Shown piece after piece: positions 26,518 through 39,468 of a DNA stretch of 51,320 nucleotides. The notes below the pieces were generated by a model. The model searched no databases. It worked only from the letters and a program-made list of their open reading frames with translations, and was not told the DNA's origin. The translations under genes and the position numbers were made by a program. The DNA is from Paenibacillus sp. OV219 (GTDB lineage: Bacteria; Bacillota; Bacilli; Paenibacillales; Paenibacillaceae): NCBI RefSeq assembly GCF_900110075.1, contig NZ_FOCJ01000018.1, forward strand, positions 1-51,320. The letters run 5' to 3'. How positions within the stretch are numbered: position 1 is the first letter of the stretch; every line of letters starts with the position of its first letter.

Positions 26518-26553
26518 TGGGACTAAAAAAGTGCAGCCGGGACATTACGCGTC
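26518..26553 (+). promoter_or_regulatory. cggR: CggR operator
   Basis: The known B. subtilis pattern CGGGAC-N6-TGTC-N4-CGGGAC-N6-TGTC is matched here as TGGGAC-N6-AGTG-N4-CGGGAC-N6-CGTC with exact spacing. It lies between the -10 box and cggR. It is expected to bind tetrameric CggR, with release by fructose-1,6-bisphosphate. Confidence 0.85.
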
Positions 26554-26608
26554 CATGTACTTATCCCATGAATCGCGCTCTTTTCGCAACAGGAGTTGAT
26601 GTTGAAGG

Positions 26609-27664
26609 ATGCAATCTCTCATCGAAATACAGCAGCAGCTTCTGCCGGACTTGCTCGTTGTGATGAGAAAACGGTACCTCATACTCCGCCAGGTAATGCT
26701 CTCGGATATGATCGGCCGGCGCACATTAGCAGCATCATTGGATATGACAGAGCGTGTGCTCCGAGCGGAGACTGATTTCCTGAAGAGTCAGGGGCTTCTC
26801 ATGATTGATGCGGCAGGTATGCGCATCAGCGAAGCCGGGAAGCGTCTGCTGGAGGATATGGAGCCGTTCTACAAAGCAATGTTTGGCTTGTCAGAGCTGG
26901 AAGAGCGAATCCGCCATTATTTTGGGCTGAAGCAGGTTGTTATTGTCTCTGGTGATTCGGATTCATCCCCGCATACGAAGCGGGAGCTTGGCAAGGCCGG
27001 ATGTGCTGTGCTGAGCAAGTCGATGAAGCAGAATGATGTCATTGCCGTTACTGGTGGATCTACAATGGCGCAGGTTGCTAATCAGCTGACGTCACAAACG
27101 CCGTTCAAGGGCAATTGGTTCGTTCCAGCCAGAGGCGGACTTGGCGAAAGCCTCGATTATCAAGCGAATACGATCGCCTCGACGATGGCGAAACGTACCG
27201 GTGCGCAGTACCGGATGCTCCATATACCGGATCATCTGGGTGAGGAAGCTTATATGTCCTTGATGCAGGAGCCGAACGTGAGGGAAATTGTGGAAGTGAT
27301 CCGCAGTAGCCGCATCGTCATACATGGGATCGGGGACGCTATGGTCATGGCGCGGCGCAGACGCGTGGACGCCACAGTAGTAGAAGCAATGAATGCGGAA
27401 GGCGCGCTTGCGGAATCGTTCGGTTACTACTTCGACAGAAATGGTGCCGTCGTTCACAAGATGCTGACCGCAGGCCTCAGACTTGAGGATATTATGGCAA
27501 CAGAAGTCGTCATCGCCATCGCAGGCGGCCGCAGTAAAGGCGAAGCGATCGCAGCGGTGATGCATTTCGGGCACGATGATGTGCTCGTCACAGATGAAGC
27601 TGCCGCACTCGAAATTGCAGCGATTATCGACAAGGAACAGCGAGAAGCAACAAGCACAAGCTAG
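26609..27664 (+). CDS. cggR: Central glycolytic genes regulator CggR
   Basis: A 351-residue SorC/DeoR-type repressor. The N-terminal winged helix covers about residues 25-90 (LSDMIGRRTLAASLDMTERV). The C-terminal effector domain (about 95-345) has the sugar-isomerase-like fold: VIAVTGGSTMAQVANQL near 146, VPARGGLGESLDYQANTIAS near 172, IHGIGDAM near 238, and VIAIAGGRSKGEAI near 304. It controls its own operon through the operator at 26518. The initiator ATG has AGGAGTTGATGTTGAAGG upstream. The order cggR-gap-pgk-tpi-gpmI-eno is identical to B. subtilis. Confidence 0.95.
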   Translation: MQSLIEIQQQLLPDLLVVMRKRYLILRQVMLSDMIGRRTLAASLDMTERVLRAETDFLKSQGLLMIDAAGMRISEAGKRLLEDMEPFYKAMFGLSELEERIRHYFGLKQVVIVSGDSDSSPHTKRELGKAGCAVLSKSMKQNDVIAVTGGSTMAQVANQLTSQTPFKGNWFVPARGGLGESLDYQANTIASTMAKRTGAQYRMLHIPDHLGEEAYMSLMQEPNVREIVEVIRSSRIVIHGIGDAMVMARRRRVDATVVEAMNAEGALAESFGYYFDRNGAVVHKMLTAGLRLEDIMATEVVIAIAGGRSKGEAIAAVMHFGHDDVLVTDEAAALEIAAIIDKEQREATSTS

Positions 27665-27735
27665 TGATCTTGGCGAAAGCAGTATAAGAACCAAGCTGCT
27701 CGTACTCGTCTTGAGATAAATGAAATTATGCCTAG

Positions 27736-28752
<1,017 letters not shown>

Positions 28753-28776
28753 GACATAGATAAGTCCCTTACTAAA

Positions 28777-28808
28777 CGCGAAGGAGCTGCTTGCTGCAGC
28801 TCCTTTGC
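28777..28808 (+). terminator. Hairpin between gapA and pgk
   Basis: AAGGAGCTGC/GCAGCTCCTT perfect 10-base arms with a five-base loop, extended by CGC/GCG. No uninterrupted T run follows. It may partly terminate or stabilise the gapA message. The remaining 170 bases before pgk hold no gene. Confidence 0.6.
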
Positions 28809-28981
28809 GATAGTTTTCGGGACACAATAGCATCATCTAAACCTATAAATATAAACCTGCGGCCAACGCGGGATGGATAGCAAGTGGAGAATTTTTAATA
28901 TACTTAGACCTTTATCCTGGGATGATTGGATTAGCAACATTCATCTTAGTGAACTTAGGTACCCCGGGAGGATTTCTACTT

Positions 28982-30947
<1,966 letters not shown>

Positions 30948-30948
30948 A

Positions 30949-32481
30949 ATGACAGCACCTGTAGCACTTATTATTCTGGACGGATTCGGTCTTCGTAACG
31001 ATGTGACGGGCAACGCCGTAGCACAAGCGAACAAGCCGAACTACGACCGCTACTGGGCGACTTATCCGCATACGACATTGACAGCTTGTGGCGAAGCGGT
31101 AGGTTTACCGGAAGGTCAAATGGGCAACTCCGAAGTTGGCCACTTGAACATCGGTGCAGGCCGGGTTGTCTATCAGGATCTGACTCGCATCAGCAAGTCG
31201 ATCCGCGATCTTGATTTCTTCGATAACGAAACACTCAAAGGCGCGATTGCGCATGCGAAAGCGAAGGGCAAGAAGCTGCACCTATACGGACTGCTGTCCG
31301 ACGGTGGCGTTCACAGTCATATCGCTCACTTGTTCGCGCTGCTTGAGCTAGCGAAGAAAGAAGAGCTTGAAGAAGTGTACATTCACGCGTTCCTCGACGG
31401 ACGCGATGTATCGCCTGACAGCGCGAAAGGTTATCTGGAGCAGCTTACAGCGAAGATCGCAGAAATTGGCGTAGGCCGGATCGCGACCGTTCAAGGCCGC
31501 TACTACGCAATGGATCGTGATAAACGCTGGGAGCGTACGGAGAAGTCGTACCGAGCAATGGTGTATGGTGAAGGTCCTCAGTATACAGACCCGATCCAAG
31601 CGGTTGTAGAATCGTACGAGAAATCGGTATACGACGAGTTCGTCATGCCGACGGTTATCGTGAAGGAAGATGGCAGCCCGGTTGGCGTTGTTGAGTCGGA
31701 TGATGCAGTTATTTTCTTCAACTTCCGTCCTGACCGTGCAATCCAGCTGTCGCAGGTGTTCACCAACACTGACTTCCGCGGCTTCGACCGTGGCCCGAAA
31801 GCGCCAGAGAACCTATATTTCGTCTGCTTGACACTGTTCAGTGAAACGGTAGGCGGATTCGTAGCGTATAAGCCTAAGAATCTCGATAACACACTCGGCG
31901 AAGTGCTTGTACAGAACAACAAGCGCCAGCTGCGTATTGCCGAGACGGAGAAATACCCGCACGTGACGTTCTTCTTTAGCGGCGGACGTGACACGGAGCT
32001 GCCAGGCGAGACGCGTATTCTGATTCCTTCGCCGAAGGTTGCGACTTATGACCTTCAGCCGGAGATGAGTGCGTATGAAGTAGCGGCAGCTGCGGTGAAA
32101 GAAATCGAAGCGGATCGTCAGGATGTTATCATCTTGAACTTCGCGAACCCAGACATGGTCGGTCACTCCGGCATGCTGGAGCCGACGATCAAAGCGGTAG
32201 AAGCAACAGACGAATGCCTTGGCAAAGTCGTAGAAGCGGTTCTTGCAAAAGGTGGCGTCTGTCTTATTACAGCAGATCACGGAAATGCCGATATGGTTAT
32301 TGACCCGAATGGTCGTCCGTTCACAGCGCATACGACGAATCCGGTTCCGTTCATCGTAACGAAGCAGGTTGGTCCATTGCGCGAAGGCGGCATTCTCGCT
32401 GATATTGCGCCGACAGTTCTGGCGCTTGCTGGACTGCAGAAGTCACAAGAGATGACTGGCACATCGCTCGTGCAAGGTTAA
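30949..32481 (+). CDS. gpmI: Phosphoglycerate mutase, cofactor-independent
   Basis: A 510-residue manganese enzyme of the alkaline-phosphatase superfamily that interconverts 3- and 2-phosphoglycerate. Seen: metal-binding [10 protein letters not shown] near residue 9, the phosphoserine region [20 protein letters not shown] near 57, [11 protein letters not shown] near 118, FLDGRDVSP near 150, FNFRPDRA near 257, NPDMVGHSG near 400, and [10 protein letters not shown] near 440. In Bacillus this enzyme is pH and manganese sensitive, linking it to spore dormancy (family knowledge). It is almost directly joined to tpiA. Confidence 0.97.
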   Translation: MTAPVALIILDGFGLRNDVTGNAVAQANKPNYDRYWATYPHTTLTACGEAVGLPEGQMGNSEVGHLNIGAGRVVYQDLTRISKSIRDLDFFDNETLKGAIAHAKAKGKKLHLYGLLSDGGVHSHIAHLFALLELAKKEELEEVYIHAFLDGRDVSPDSAKGYLEQLTAKIAEIGVGRIATVQGRYYAMDRDKRWERTEKSYRAMVYGEGPQYTDPIQAVVESYEKSVYDEFVMPTVIVKEDGSPVGVVESDDAVIFFNFRPDRAIQLSQVFTNTDFRGFDRGPKAPENLYFVCLTLFSETVGGFVAYKPKNLDNTLGEVLVQNNKRQLRIAETEKYPHVTFFFSGGRDTELPGETRILIPSPKVATYDLQPEMSAYEVAAAAVKEIEADRQDVIILNFANPDMVGHSGMLEPTIKAVEATDECLGKVVEAVLAKGGVCLITADHGNADMVIDPNGRPFTAHTTNPVPFIVTKQVGPLREGGILADIAPTVLALAGLQKSQEMTGTSLVQG

Positions 32482-32599
32482 GCGAGTGACGTTTAAGAAT
32501 TTAAGCAAGTTTACTATTATCCTTTATGCGGTGAATGATTGAGGCCGCTTAGGTTGATTAGCGCCGCATGAAGGCTACATTACACACAACCCATATTGA

Positions 32600-33910
<1,311 letters not shown>

Positions 33911-33996
33911 TTCGAGTTTGCTGGATCGTAATACCAAAATGACAAAAGAATGTCCCAAAAGCTGATGTAGTTTAAGCTCGGGCGTTCGATATAATT

Positions 33997-34042
33997 AGGG
34001 GAGAGCCGGCATGGCGCAAGACATGTCACTCTCCTCTTTTTT
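33997..34042 (+). terminator. Terminator of the glycolytic operon
   Basis: AGGGGAGAG and CTCTCCTCT pair over nine bases (one G-T), with a 23-base loop and a run of six T. Confidence 0.85.
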
Positions 34043-34077
34043 ATATTCCAAAATAATCCGATTATGAGGTGGAAGCA

Positions 34078-34845
34078 GTGGCAAAACCAGTTGTCGCTTT
34101 ACAGTTGTATACGCTCCGTGATCAAACGGAGAAGGATTTTCTCGGTACGATCCGCAAGGTAGCGGAGATGGGCTATCAAGCGGTTGAGTTTGCAGGCTAC
34201 TACAACACGCCGGCGAAAGAATTGAAAGCGCTTCTGGATGAGCTTGGCTTGCAGGCGCCTTCCGCGCATGTTGGTTTGAACTTCGGCGAGCCGGAGAACA
34301 TTGAAGCGGATCTCGCTAAGCAAATCGAATACGCAAAGGAGCTTGGCCTCCAATATATCATTACGCCTTGGGCTCCATTGCCTGAGAACCCAACGATTGA
34401 CGATGTGAACAGACTTGCAGGCATCCTCGAAGCAGCGGGCAAGCAAGTGAAGGAAGCGGGCCTCATCTACGGCTATCATAATCATGATTTTGAGTTTAAG
34501 CTCGTTGACGGCAAGCCAGTCATCGACCTGCTGCTAGAGAAGGTTGCAGCAGAATATCTGCAAGCAGAATTCGACTTCGGATGGGTGCACATGGGCGGTC
34601 AGAATCCGGTCGATTATGCAACTCGTTATGCAGGTCGCGTGCCTCTGGCGCATTTTAAAGACTTCGGCGACGGTCGCAGCGACACTGAGGTAGGCAAAGG
34701 TGTTGTCGATCTGAAAGGCGTGCTGGACGTTGCGGAGCAAGTCGGCATCCAGTACGTAATCGTGGAGCAAGAGCAGTTTGCGAACTCTTCGTTGGAAAGC
34801 GCGAAGCTGAGCTTGGAGTTTTTCCGCGAGAACGGATTTTTGTAA
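34078..34845 (+). CDS. Sugar-phosphate isomerase/epimerase-like TIM barrel protein
   Basis: A 255-residue protein of the xylose-isomerase-like/AP-endonuclease-2 superfamily. Seen: LQLYTLRDQTEKDF at the N-terminus, VEFAGYYNTPAKEL near 38, YGYHNHDFEF near 140 with metal-ligand His, FDFGWVHMGGQNP near 165, and AHFKDFGDGRSDTEVGKGVV near 195. Such proteins isomerise or epimerise sugars, often inositol derivatives, but the substrate here is unknown. I chose the GTG at 34078 after GAGGTGG. It is the first gene of the block that separates eno from secG, and terminators flank it. Confidence 0.8.
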   Translation: MAKPVVALQLYTLRDQTEKDFLGTIRKVAEMGYQAVEFAGYYNTPAKELKALLDELGLQAPSAHVGLNFGEPENIEADLAKQIEYAKELGLQYIITPWAPLPENPTIDDVNRLAGILEAAGKQVKEAGLIYGYHNHDFEFKLVDGKPVIDLLLEKVAAEYLQAEFDFGWVHMGGQNPVDYATRYAGRVPLAHFKDFGDGRSDTEVGKGVVDLKGVLDVAEQVGIQYVIVEQEQFANSSLESAKLSLEFFRENGFL

Positions 34846-34873
34846 GAGGCGATAGGTAATAGATTGATGAATG

Positions 34874-34920
34874 GCCCTGAAGCTTAGGAGGATGGATCTC
34901 CTTAAGCATCGGGGCTTTTT
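34874..34920 (+). terminator. Terminator after the TIM-barrel gene
   Basis: GCCCTGA/TCGGGGC outer stem and GCTTAGGAG/CTCCTTAAGC inner stem, followed by TTTTT. The remaining 200 bases up to the next gene hold only possible promoter boxes (TTGGAG, 17 bases, TAGTAT at about 35049-35077). Confidence 0.85.
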
Positions 34921-35127
34921 GAGTTTGCTAGGGAGGGGGAAGCACTAGGGGAAAGAGGGTGGGCTCAATTTATAAAGAAACATGATGTGATCATGGAGAT
35001 GAAGGTGGCGGAACAGACTGCGAGGAGATGCGGTGTGGGTCTTGCAATTGGAGGTAGAGCTTCGATGCGGTAGTATGCTATAGTGCAACAAGTAATACTA
35101 TCTACCGGAAAATGGGAGCGTCGCTTC

Positions 35128-37497
35128 ATGAATTTCGTAATTGTTATTGTGCTAGCTGCTGTTTTGCTCGTTGGAGGCTTTAGGCAGGGGCTGTTTTTTG
35201 ATTCGGATTTCTATGGTGCCGCGATTGTTGTCGCGGGCCTGTTTGTAGTTGCTTCAGCTGCGTCGCTATGGAGAAGGCGTTGGACGTGGAGCGGAGTGAA
35301 CGGATGGCAAGCGCTGCTTGCGTTGCTGCTGCCGGCGGCATACGCCGCTTCCCTTCTCCACGCCGAGAATGCGAAGGCGACGGTGGATCAGATCGTACGA
35401 TTTACGTCGTACGGCTGCTTCTTTTTGCTGCTGCGTGGTGCCATGGCGCGGGCAGAAGCTGTTCGGAAGCTGCTGCCTGGCATGCTGCAGGCTTGCGGCG
35501 TTGTGTTTGGCGTTGCAGCCTGGCTCGGGTATGCCGGCTGGCTGCAATCAGCGGGTACTGTTGTAGCGGGGCGCATGGCCGGCACGCTGCAGTACCCGAA
35601 CGCTTTCGGCGCCATTTCCGCGGCGCTGCTGCTGTTTGCGCTGCTGCAGCTTGCGGGCAGCAGCGGGAATTATAGGAGCAGCCTTGGTGTGAGGCTGCTG
35701 CAAGCTGTGCCGCTTGGCGTACACGCAAGCGGCTTGTTGCTCTCGCAGTCGCGCGGGGCGCTGCTCGCTGCGGCGGTGGCTTGGCTATTCGCCTGCGCGC
35801 TGCTGCCGCTGGCGCGCCAGCTTCTACTTAGCGCGGCTACGCTTGCCGCGCTCGCGTGCGCCTCGGCGGCGGCGGCGCTCCTGCCGCCGCCTGCGGCAAT
35901 GGCGGCGGCGCCCTCCGCCGCCGCGCCGCTCTTGCTGGCGGCGGCTACGCTTGCCGCCGCATGGCTCGGCGCAGCCGCTGTGCGCGGCATCGCCAGCTCC
36001 GAAGCCGCGCCGCGCTTCGCGCGGATTGCCGCGCATCCTGCGGCGCGGCTAGCCGTGCCGGCTGGCGCGCTGGCGTTTGCGGTGCTCACCGCGCTGGATC
36101 TGATGCAGCACGGCTTGCTGTACGCGAGCCTTCCTGCATCGTGGCAGCAAAGCATTGCTGCTCTCGCGCAAACCGGTACGCTGCGCGAGCGATTCATCAT
36201 GTTACAAGATGCACTCGCTATTGTGCGTACCTCGCCCCTGATCGGCCACGGCGGCGGCAGCTGGCGCATTCTCTTTACACAAGTGCAGCACACACCTTAT
36301 GAATCTGGCGAAATCCATAATGGCTGGGTCGAGTGGCTCGTTTCTACAGGCCTTTTAGGCTTCACGGCATTCATCAGTATCCTTGCCGTTGTATTCACCG
36401 CCTTGTTGCGGCAGTGGAGGCGCAAGCCAGAGGAGCCAATTACGCTAGCGGCAATGGCGGCTTTGCTGCTTATTTTGGTGCACAGCTGCACAGACTTCGA
36501 TTTTGCTTTCGGCTATGTGTGGCTGGTGCTGATCGGGCTAGTTGCCGCGGCACTGCCACCGGTGGGGGAGAGCTCCATTGTTGCTGCTGCTGCTGCTGCT
36601 GCTGCACCGCATGCGCCAGTGAAGGCGGTCACAGCTCCGATCTGGCAACGTGGCGTGAAGCTTGCGCATGTCTTGATCGCGCTCGCAGTTTGCTTCAGCG
36701 CAGCGGCATCTCTTAGGGCTGATGACATTTACGGACGACTGACGGATGATACAGACTCGGGCGATGCGGTCGACATCCTGGACCAGTCGCTTGCGCTGGA
36801 CCCGCTGAACGCGCTGCGTGAGCTGCAGCTTGCTGGTGTGCATGCAGTACGCTATGCGCAGCAAAGCAGCGACTTGGCGGATGAAGCGGCCGCCACTGAC
36901 CGAGCGCTGCAGCGAGCCATCGAGCTGCAGCCGCATGACGCCTCGCTGCTTCAGCATAGCGCAGCAATCTATGAACAAGCAGGCGCAGCGGATAAGGCGC
37001 TGCGCCTGTACGAACAAGCGTCGCAGCTCGACCCGTTCAACGCAGCGCTATATGGCGAAGCGGCGAAGCTTCGCTTGAACAACGCCGTCCTCACTGAGCA
37101 AGGCGACGCAGCGCAGCAGTACGAGCTGCTGCAAGCATTCCAGCACTATGAGCGCAATCGCGACGTGCTGGCACAGTTTCAAGCACGCATGCCAGAAGCT
37201 GATTGGCATGCATTCAACGGCCGCGGCTTGCGGATCGAGCCAGCCGCCGCCTATTATGGTGCCATTGCGGCTTATATGCTCGGCAGCAATGAAGAAGCCG
37301 CCGCCGCGATAACCAGCGGCGACTTCCAAGGCAATGCGGAGCTTGCGACGGAAGCGAAGGCGCTTCATATCGTCGTTCTGCGTAAACTCGGAGATCAAGA
37401 GCAGGCAGACAAGCTGTATAAGGATGGGAATGGAGCAAGCTCCACGCTCGATGAATATATCACAACCTTCGAGTCACTCGTTTCAACGAAAGATTAA
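35128..37497 (+). CDS. Wzy/O-antigen-ligase-like membrane protein with C-terminal TPR region
   Basis: A 789-residue protein. The first 470 or so residues form about a dozen hydrophobic helices. Between them lies an external loop with IVRTSPLIGHGGGSW near 370 and the following ESGEIHNGWVEWLVSTGLLG, the usual Wzy_C ligase/polymerase signature. After a last helix near 530, residues 560-780 are soluble, with TPR-like repeats (AAIYEQAGAADKALRLYEQA). The family joins glycan chains outside the membrane, and the polymer here is unknown. Residues about 240-320 are unusually rich in Ala and Pro, from a very G+C-rich stretch. The ATG at 35128 follows GGGAG. An in-frame GTG at 35083 lacks a ribosome site. 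The gene stands alone. Confidence 0.75.
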   Translation: MNFVIVIVLAAVLLVGGFRQGLFFDSDFYGAAIVVAGLFVVASAASLWRRRWTWSGVNGWQALLALLLPAAYAASLLHAENAKATVDQIVRFTSYGCFFLLLRGAMARAEAVRKLLPGMLQACGVVFGVAAWLGYAGWLQSAGTVVAGRMAGTLQYPNAFGAISAALLLFALLQLAGSSGNYRSSLGVRLLQAVPLGVHASGLLLSQSRGALLAAAVAWLFACALLPLARQLLLSAATLAALACASAAAALLPPPAAMAAAPSAAAPLLLAAATLAAAWLGAAAVRGIASSEAAPRFARIAAHPAARLAVPAGALAFAVLTALDLMQHGLLYASLPASWQQSIAALAQTGTLRERFIMLQDALAIVRTSPLIGHGGGSWRILFTQVQHTPYESGEIHNGWVEWLVSTGLLGFTAFISILAVVFTALLRQWRRKPEEPITLAAMAALLLILVHSCTDFDFAFGYVWLVLIGLVAAALPPVGESSIVAAAAAAAAPHAPVKAVTAPIWQRGVKLAHVLIALAVCFSAAASLRADDIYGRLTDDTDSGDAVDILDQSLALDPLNALRELQLAGVHAVRYAQQSSDLADEAAATDRALQRAIELQPHDASLLQHSAAIYEQAGAADKALRLYEQASQLDPFNAALYGEAAKLRLNNAVLTEQGDAAQQYELLQAFQHYERNRDVLAQFQARMPEADWHAFNGRGLRIEPAAAYYGAIAAYMLGSNEEAAAAITSGDFQGNAELATEAKALHIVVLRKLGDQEQADKLYKDGNGASSTLDEYITTFESLVSTKD
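36583..36603 (+). repeat. (GCT)7 trinucleotide repeat inside the Wzy-like gene
   Basis: Seven uninterrupted GCT units, followed by GCA, encode an alanine run in the linker between membrane and TPR parts. Slippage would change protein length in steps of one residue without frameshift. Confidence 0.85.
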
Positions 37498-37567
37498 ACA
37501 AGCTAATCTTCTTTGCCGTATTGGTACTCACGAGCTGCTCGCAGACGCTGTTGAACGCCACCGGAAG

Positions 37568-37750
37568 CTAACGAACCCTAGACGCCTTATTAGTCCCATA
37601 TGGTTCGTTTTGAAATCTAACGAATCATAGAGACGCTATTTAGGCAAAATCGGCCTCTATCGGGTGAAAAAGTAGCTAATAGCGCCGCTGGAGTTCGTTA
37701 CATTTTTTCGAGTGCCAAATTTGGACGAATAGAGTGTCTACGATTCGTTA
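37568..37750. repeat. Four copies of a short intergenic repeat, two in each direction
   Basis: A unit close to TAACGAATCGTAGAGACGC with CTATT following appears forward at 37568-37593 and 37617-37644 and reversed at 37674-37700 and 37728-37750. Copies are imperfect but share TAACGAA and the AGAnnCGCtAtt end. The arrangement allows long hairpins. The 459-base gap 37498-37956 holds this cluster, a TTGTCC tandem repeat and the promoter of the next gene, and no gene. Confidence 0.7.
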
Positions 37751-37798
37751 TCCAGGCGGACGGCTGATGGCTGATGCCTCGGCAGTTGGTCGTTGTCT

Positions 37799-37826
37799 GT
37801 TGTCCTTTGTCCGTTGTCCTTTGTCC
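37799..37826 (+). repeat. Two tandem 14-base units
   Basis: GTTGTCCTTTGTCC occurs twice in direct succession, with further partial copies (CGTTGTCT before, GTCGCCAGTCGCCAGTC after). Simple-sequence DNA with no coding sense. Confidence 0.75.
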
Positions 37827-37890
37827 GTCGCCAGTCGCCAGTCTCCCAAGACAAATCTATTGTCTGAATATATCGAATACAGGAAAATAA

Positions 37891-37919
37891 TTGACAGTCT
37901 GTGTCAATATTCATAGAAT
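37891..37919 (+). promoter_or_regulatory. Near-consensus promoter of the LRR gene with palindrome at -35
   Basis: TTGACA at 37891-37896 and TAGAAT at 37914-37919, 17-base spacer. The -35 is one arm of the inverted repeat TTGACA-GTCTG-TGTCAA (37891-37907), a possible operator. Confidence 0.7.
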
Positions 37920-37956
37920 GGAAGAAAATACTAGGAACATAGAAGGAGAATATCGA

Positions 37957-39390
37957 ATGAATTTGAAGCTTTCGACCCGCATCAGCCTAGGCGTATCGGC
38001 GTCTGTGCTGGCATTCGGTGTGACGGCTTATGCTGCTTCCGCCATTTTTCCAGATGCGAACTTGAACAAACTTGTAACGGAATCGATGGGCAAGAAGACT
38101 GTAACCGCTGCGGATGTTGCTTCCCTGGGTTATCTATCCGATTACGACGGTACTGCGAAGATTAAGTCTCTCAAAGGACTAGAGAAAGCGACGAACCTCG
38201 GATCGCTCAATCTTAATGGCAACCAGATCTCGGATTTGACTCCGCTCAAAGGGCTGACGAAGCTTGAGTATCTCTTCCTTGGCAGTAATCAGATTGCAAG
38301 CGCGGCACCAGTTAGCGGTTTGTCAAAGCTCGTATTGCTGGACCTAAGCAAGAATAAAGTGACGGACGTGGCGCCTCTGAAGAGCTTGAAGAAGCTCCAA
38401 TCGCTCGATATCTCGAACAACGGCGTCAAAGATATTTCGCCGCTTGCTTCGCTGACGGGGCTGCAAATTTTCCATGCTGGAGGCAATAAGCTGACGGACG
38501 CGAATGCGGTAGCCGGTATGTCCAAGCTCGGAGAGCTCGACCTGTCGAATAACCAGCTGAAGTCGATTAAGTCGTTGCAGAACTTGAAGAATGCCCGCGC
38601 GATCCTACTCGGGGGCAACAAATTCAGCGACCTGAGCGCCGTAACGGCACTTGGTGCGAAGAAGTCGGTTACAGATTCCACTTACTTGTGGCTTGATGTG
38701 AAACAGAACGGCCTTTCGAAGCTAAGCGGCATTGAGAAAATGACCCGTCTTGAGCAGCTCGACGTCAGCTTTAACCAACTGACTGACATCTCGGGTATCG
38801 TGAAGCTGATGCAAGCGCAGAAGTCGTATCCGTTCCTGAGCCAGCTGAACCTCAGCGGCAACAAAATTGCCGACATCGGCGGCCTGTCCCAGGTTGCGCG
38901 TAACATCGATGTATTGAACATCAAGGGCAATCCGGTCAACATCAGCTCGCCGACTGTGCAGAAGCTGTTCAAGCAAATCGAGCTGAATGGCGGAACGGTC
39001 GTTGCTAGTAAGCCGGTGGTGAAGGATTCCAAAGCGGCTGTTATGAAGCTCATTACCGTAACGGGATCCGAGAAATACGACATTTACTACAGTGGGGGTA
39101 CCTATTACAACATCCCTGTTAGCTTAAATCCGATGTCCTTTGTCTTCAGCCTGTACAAGTCGCAAAATGAGGATGGCGCTGCAGCTGCTAACCCTGCGAA
39201 GCCAGGCACGCTGACGCTGAAAGTATCGCAAGCGCTGCTATACAATACCAATTCCGCGAAGCTCGCAATCTGGTACCAAGGCGGCGACAACAAGTGGGTC
39301 AAAGTCGGCGGTACCTTCGACAAAGCGGCGCACACCATTACGGTTCCGCTGAAGAATAGCGGCAATTACGCAATCCTTGAAAGCAAATAA
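37957..39390 (+). CDS. Secreted leucine-rich-repeat protein, internalin-like
   Basis: A 477-residue exported protein. A signal peptide covers residues 1-27 (basic start, hydrophobic core, cleavage near TAYAA-SA). A cap segment (IFPDANLNKLV) is followed by about eleven LRRs at 65-345, of the type LKSLDLSNNQITDISPL (for example LQSLDISNNGVKDISPLASL). The C-terminal 110 residues form a beta-rich domain I do not recognise. There is no sortase motif, S-layer domain or C-terminal anchor, so the protein is probably released. Such LRR domains bind proteins or glycans. The ATG at 37957 follows AGAAGGAG. It has its own promoter and terminator. Confidence 0.85.
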   Translation: MNLKLSTRISLGVSASVLAFGVTAYAASAIFPDANLNKLVTESMGKKTVTAADVASLGYLSDYDGTAKIKSLKGLEKATNLGSLNLNGNQISDLTPLKGLTKLEYLFLGSNQIASAAPVSGLSKLVLLDLSKNKVTDVAPLKSLKKLQSLDISNNGVKDISPLASLTGLQIFHAGGNKLTDANAVAGMSKLGELDLSNNQLKSIKSLQNLKNARAILLGGNKFSDLSAVTALGAKKSVTDSTYLWLDVKQNGLSKLSGIEKMTRLEQLDVSFNQLTDISGIVKLMQAQKSYPFLSQLNLSGNKIADIGGLSQVARNIDVLNIKGNPVNISSPTVQKLFKQIELNGGTVVASKPVVKDSKAAVMKLITVTGSEKYDIYYSGGTYYNIPVSLNPMSFVFSLYKSQNEDGAAAANPAKPGTLTLKVSQALLYNTNSAKLAIWYQGGDNKWVKVGGTFDKAAHTITVPLKNSGNYAILESK

Positions 39391-39410
39391 CCATTTACTT
39401 ATCTTAAAGT

Positions 39411-39459
39411 AAAAACCGGTGTGCCCTCAGCTTCATTGCTGAAGGTGCACCGGTTTTTT
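39411..39459. terminator. Bidirectional terminator between LRR gene and AraC-type gene
   Basis: AAAACCGGTGTGCC and GGTGCACCGGTTTT arms with an inner CAGC/GCTG stem, T run on the plus side and a T run on the minus side as well. Confidence 0.9.
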
Positions 39460-39468
39460 CGCGCTTGC

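Noticed and set aside
37498..37956. CRISPR array formed by the TAACGAA units
   Set aside because: Only four imperfect units in mixed orientation with unequal spacing, and no cas genes.
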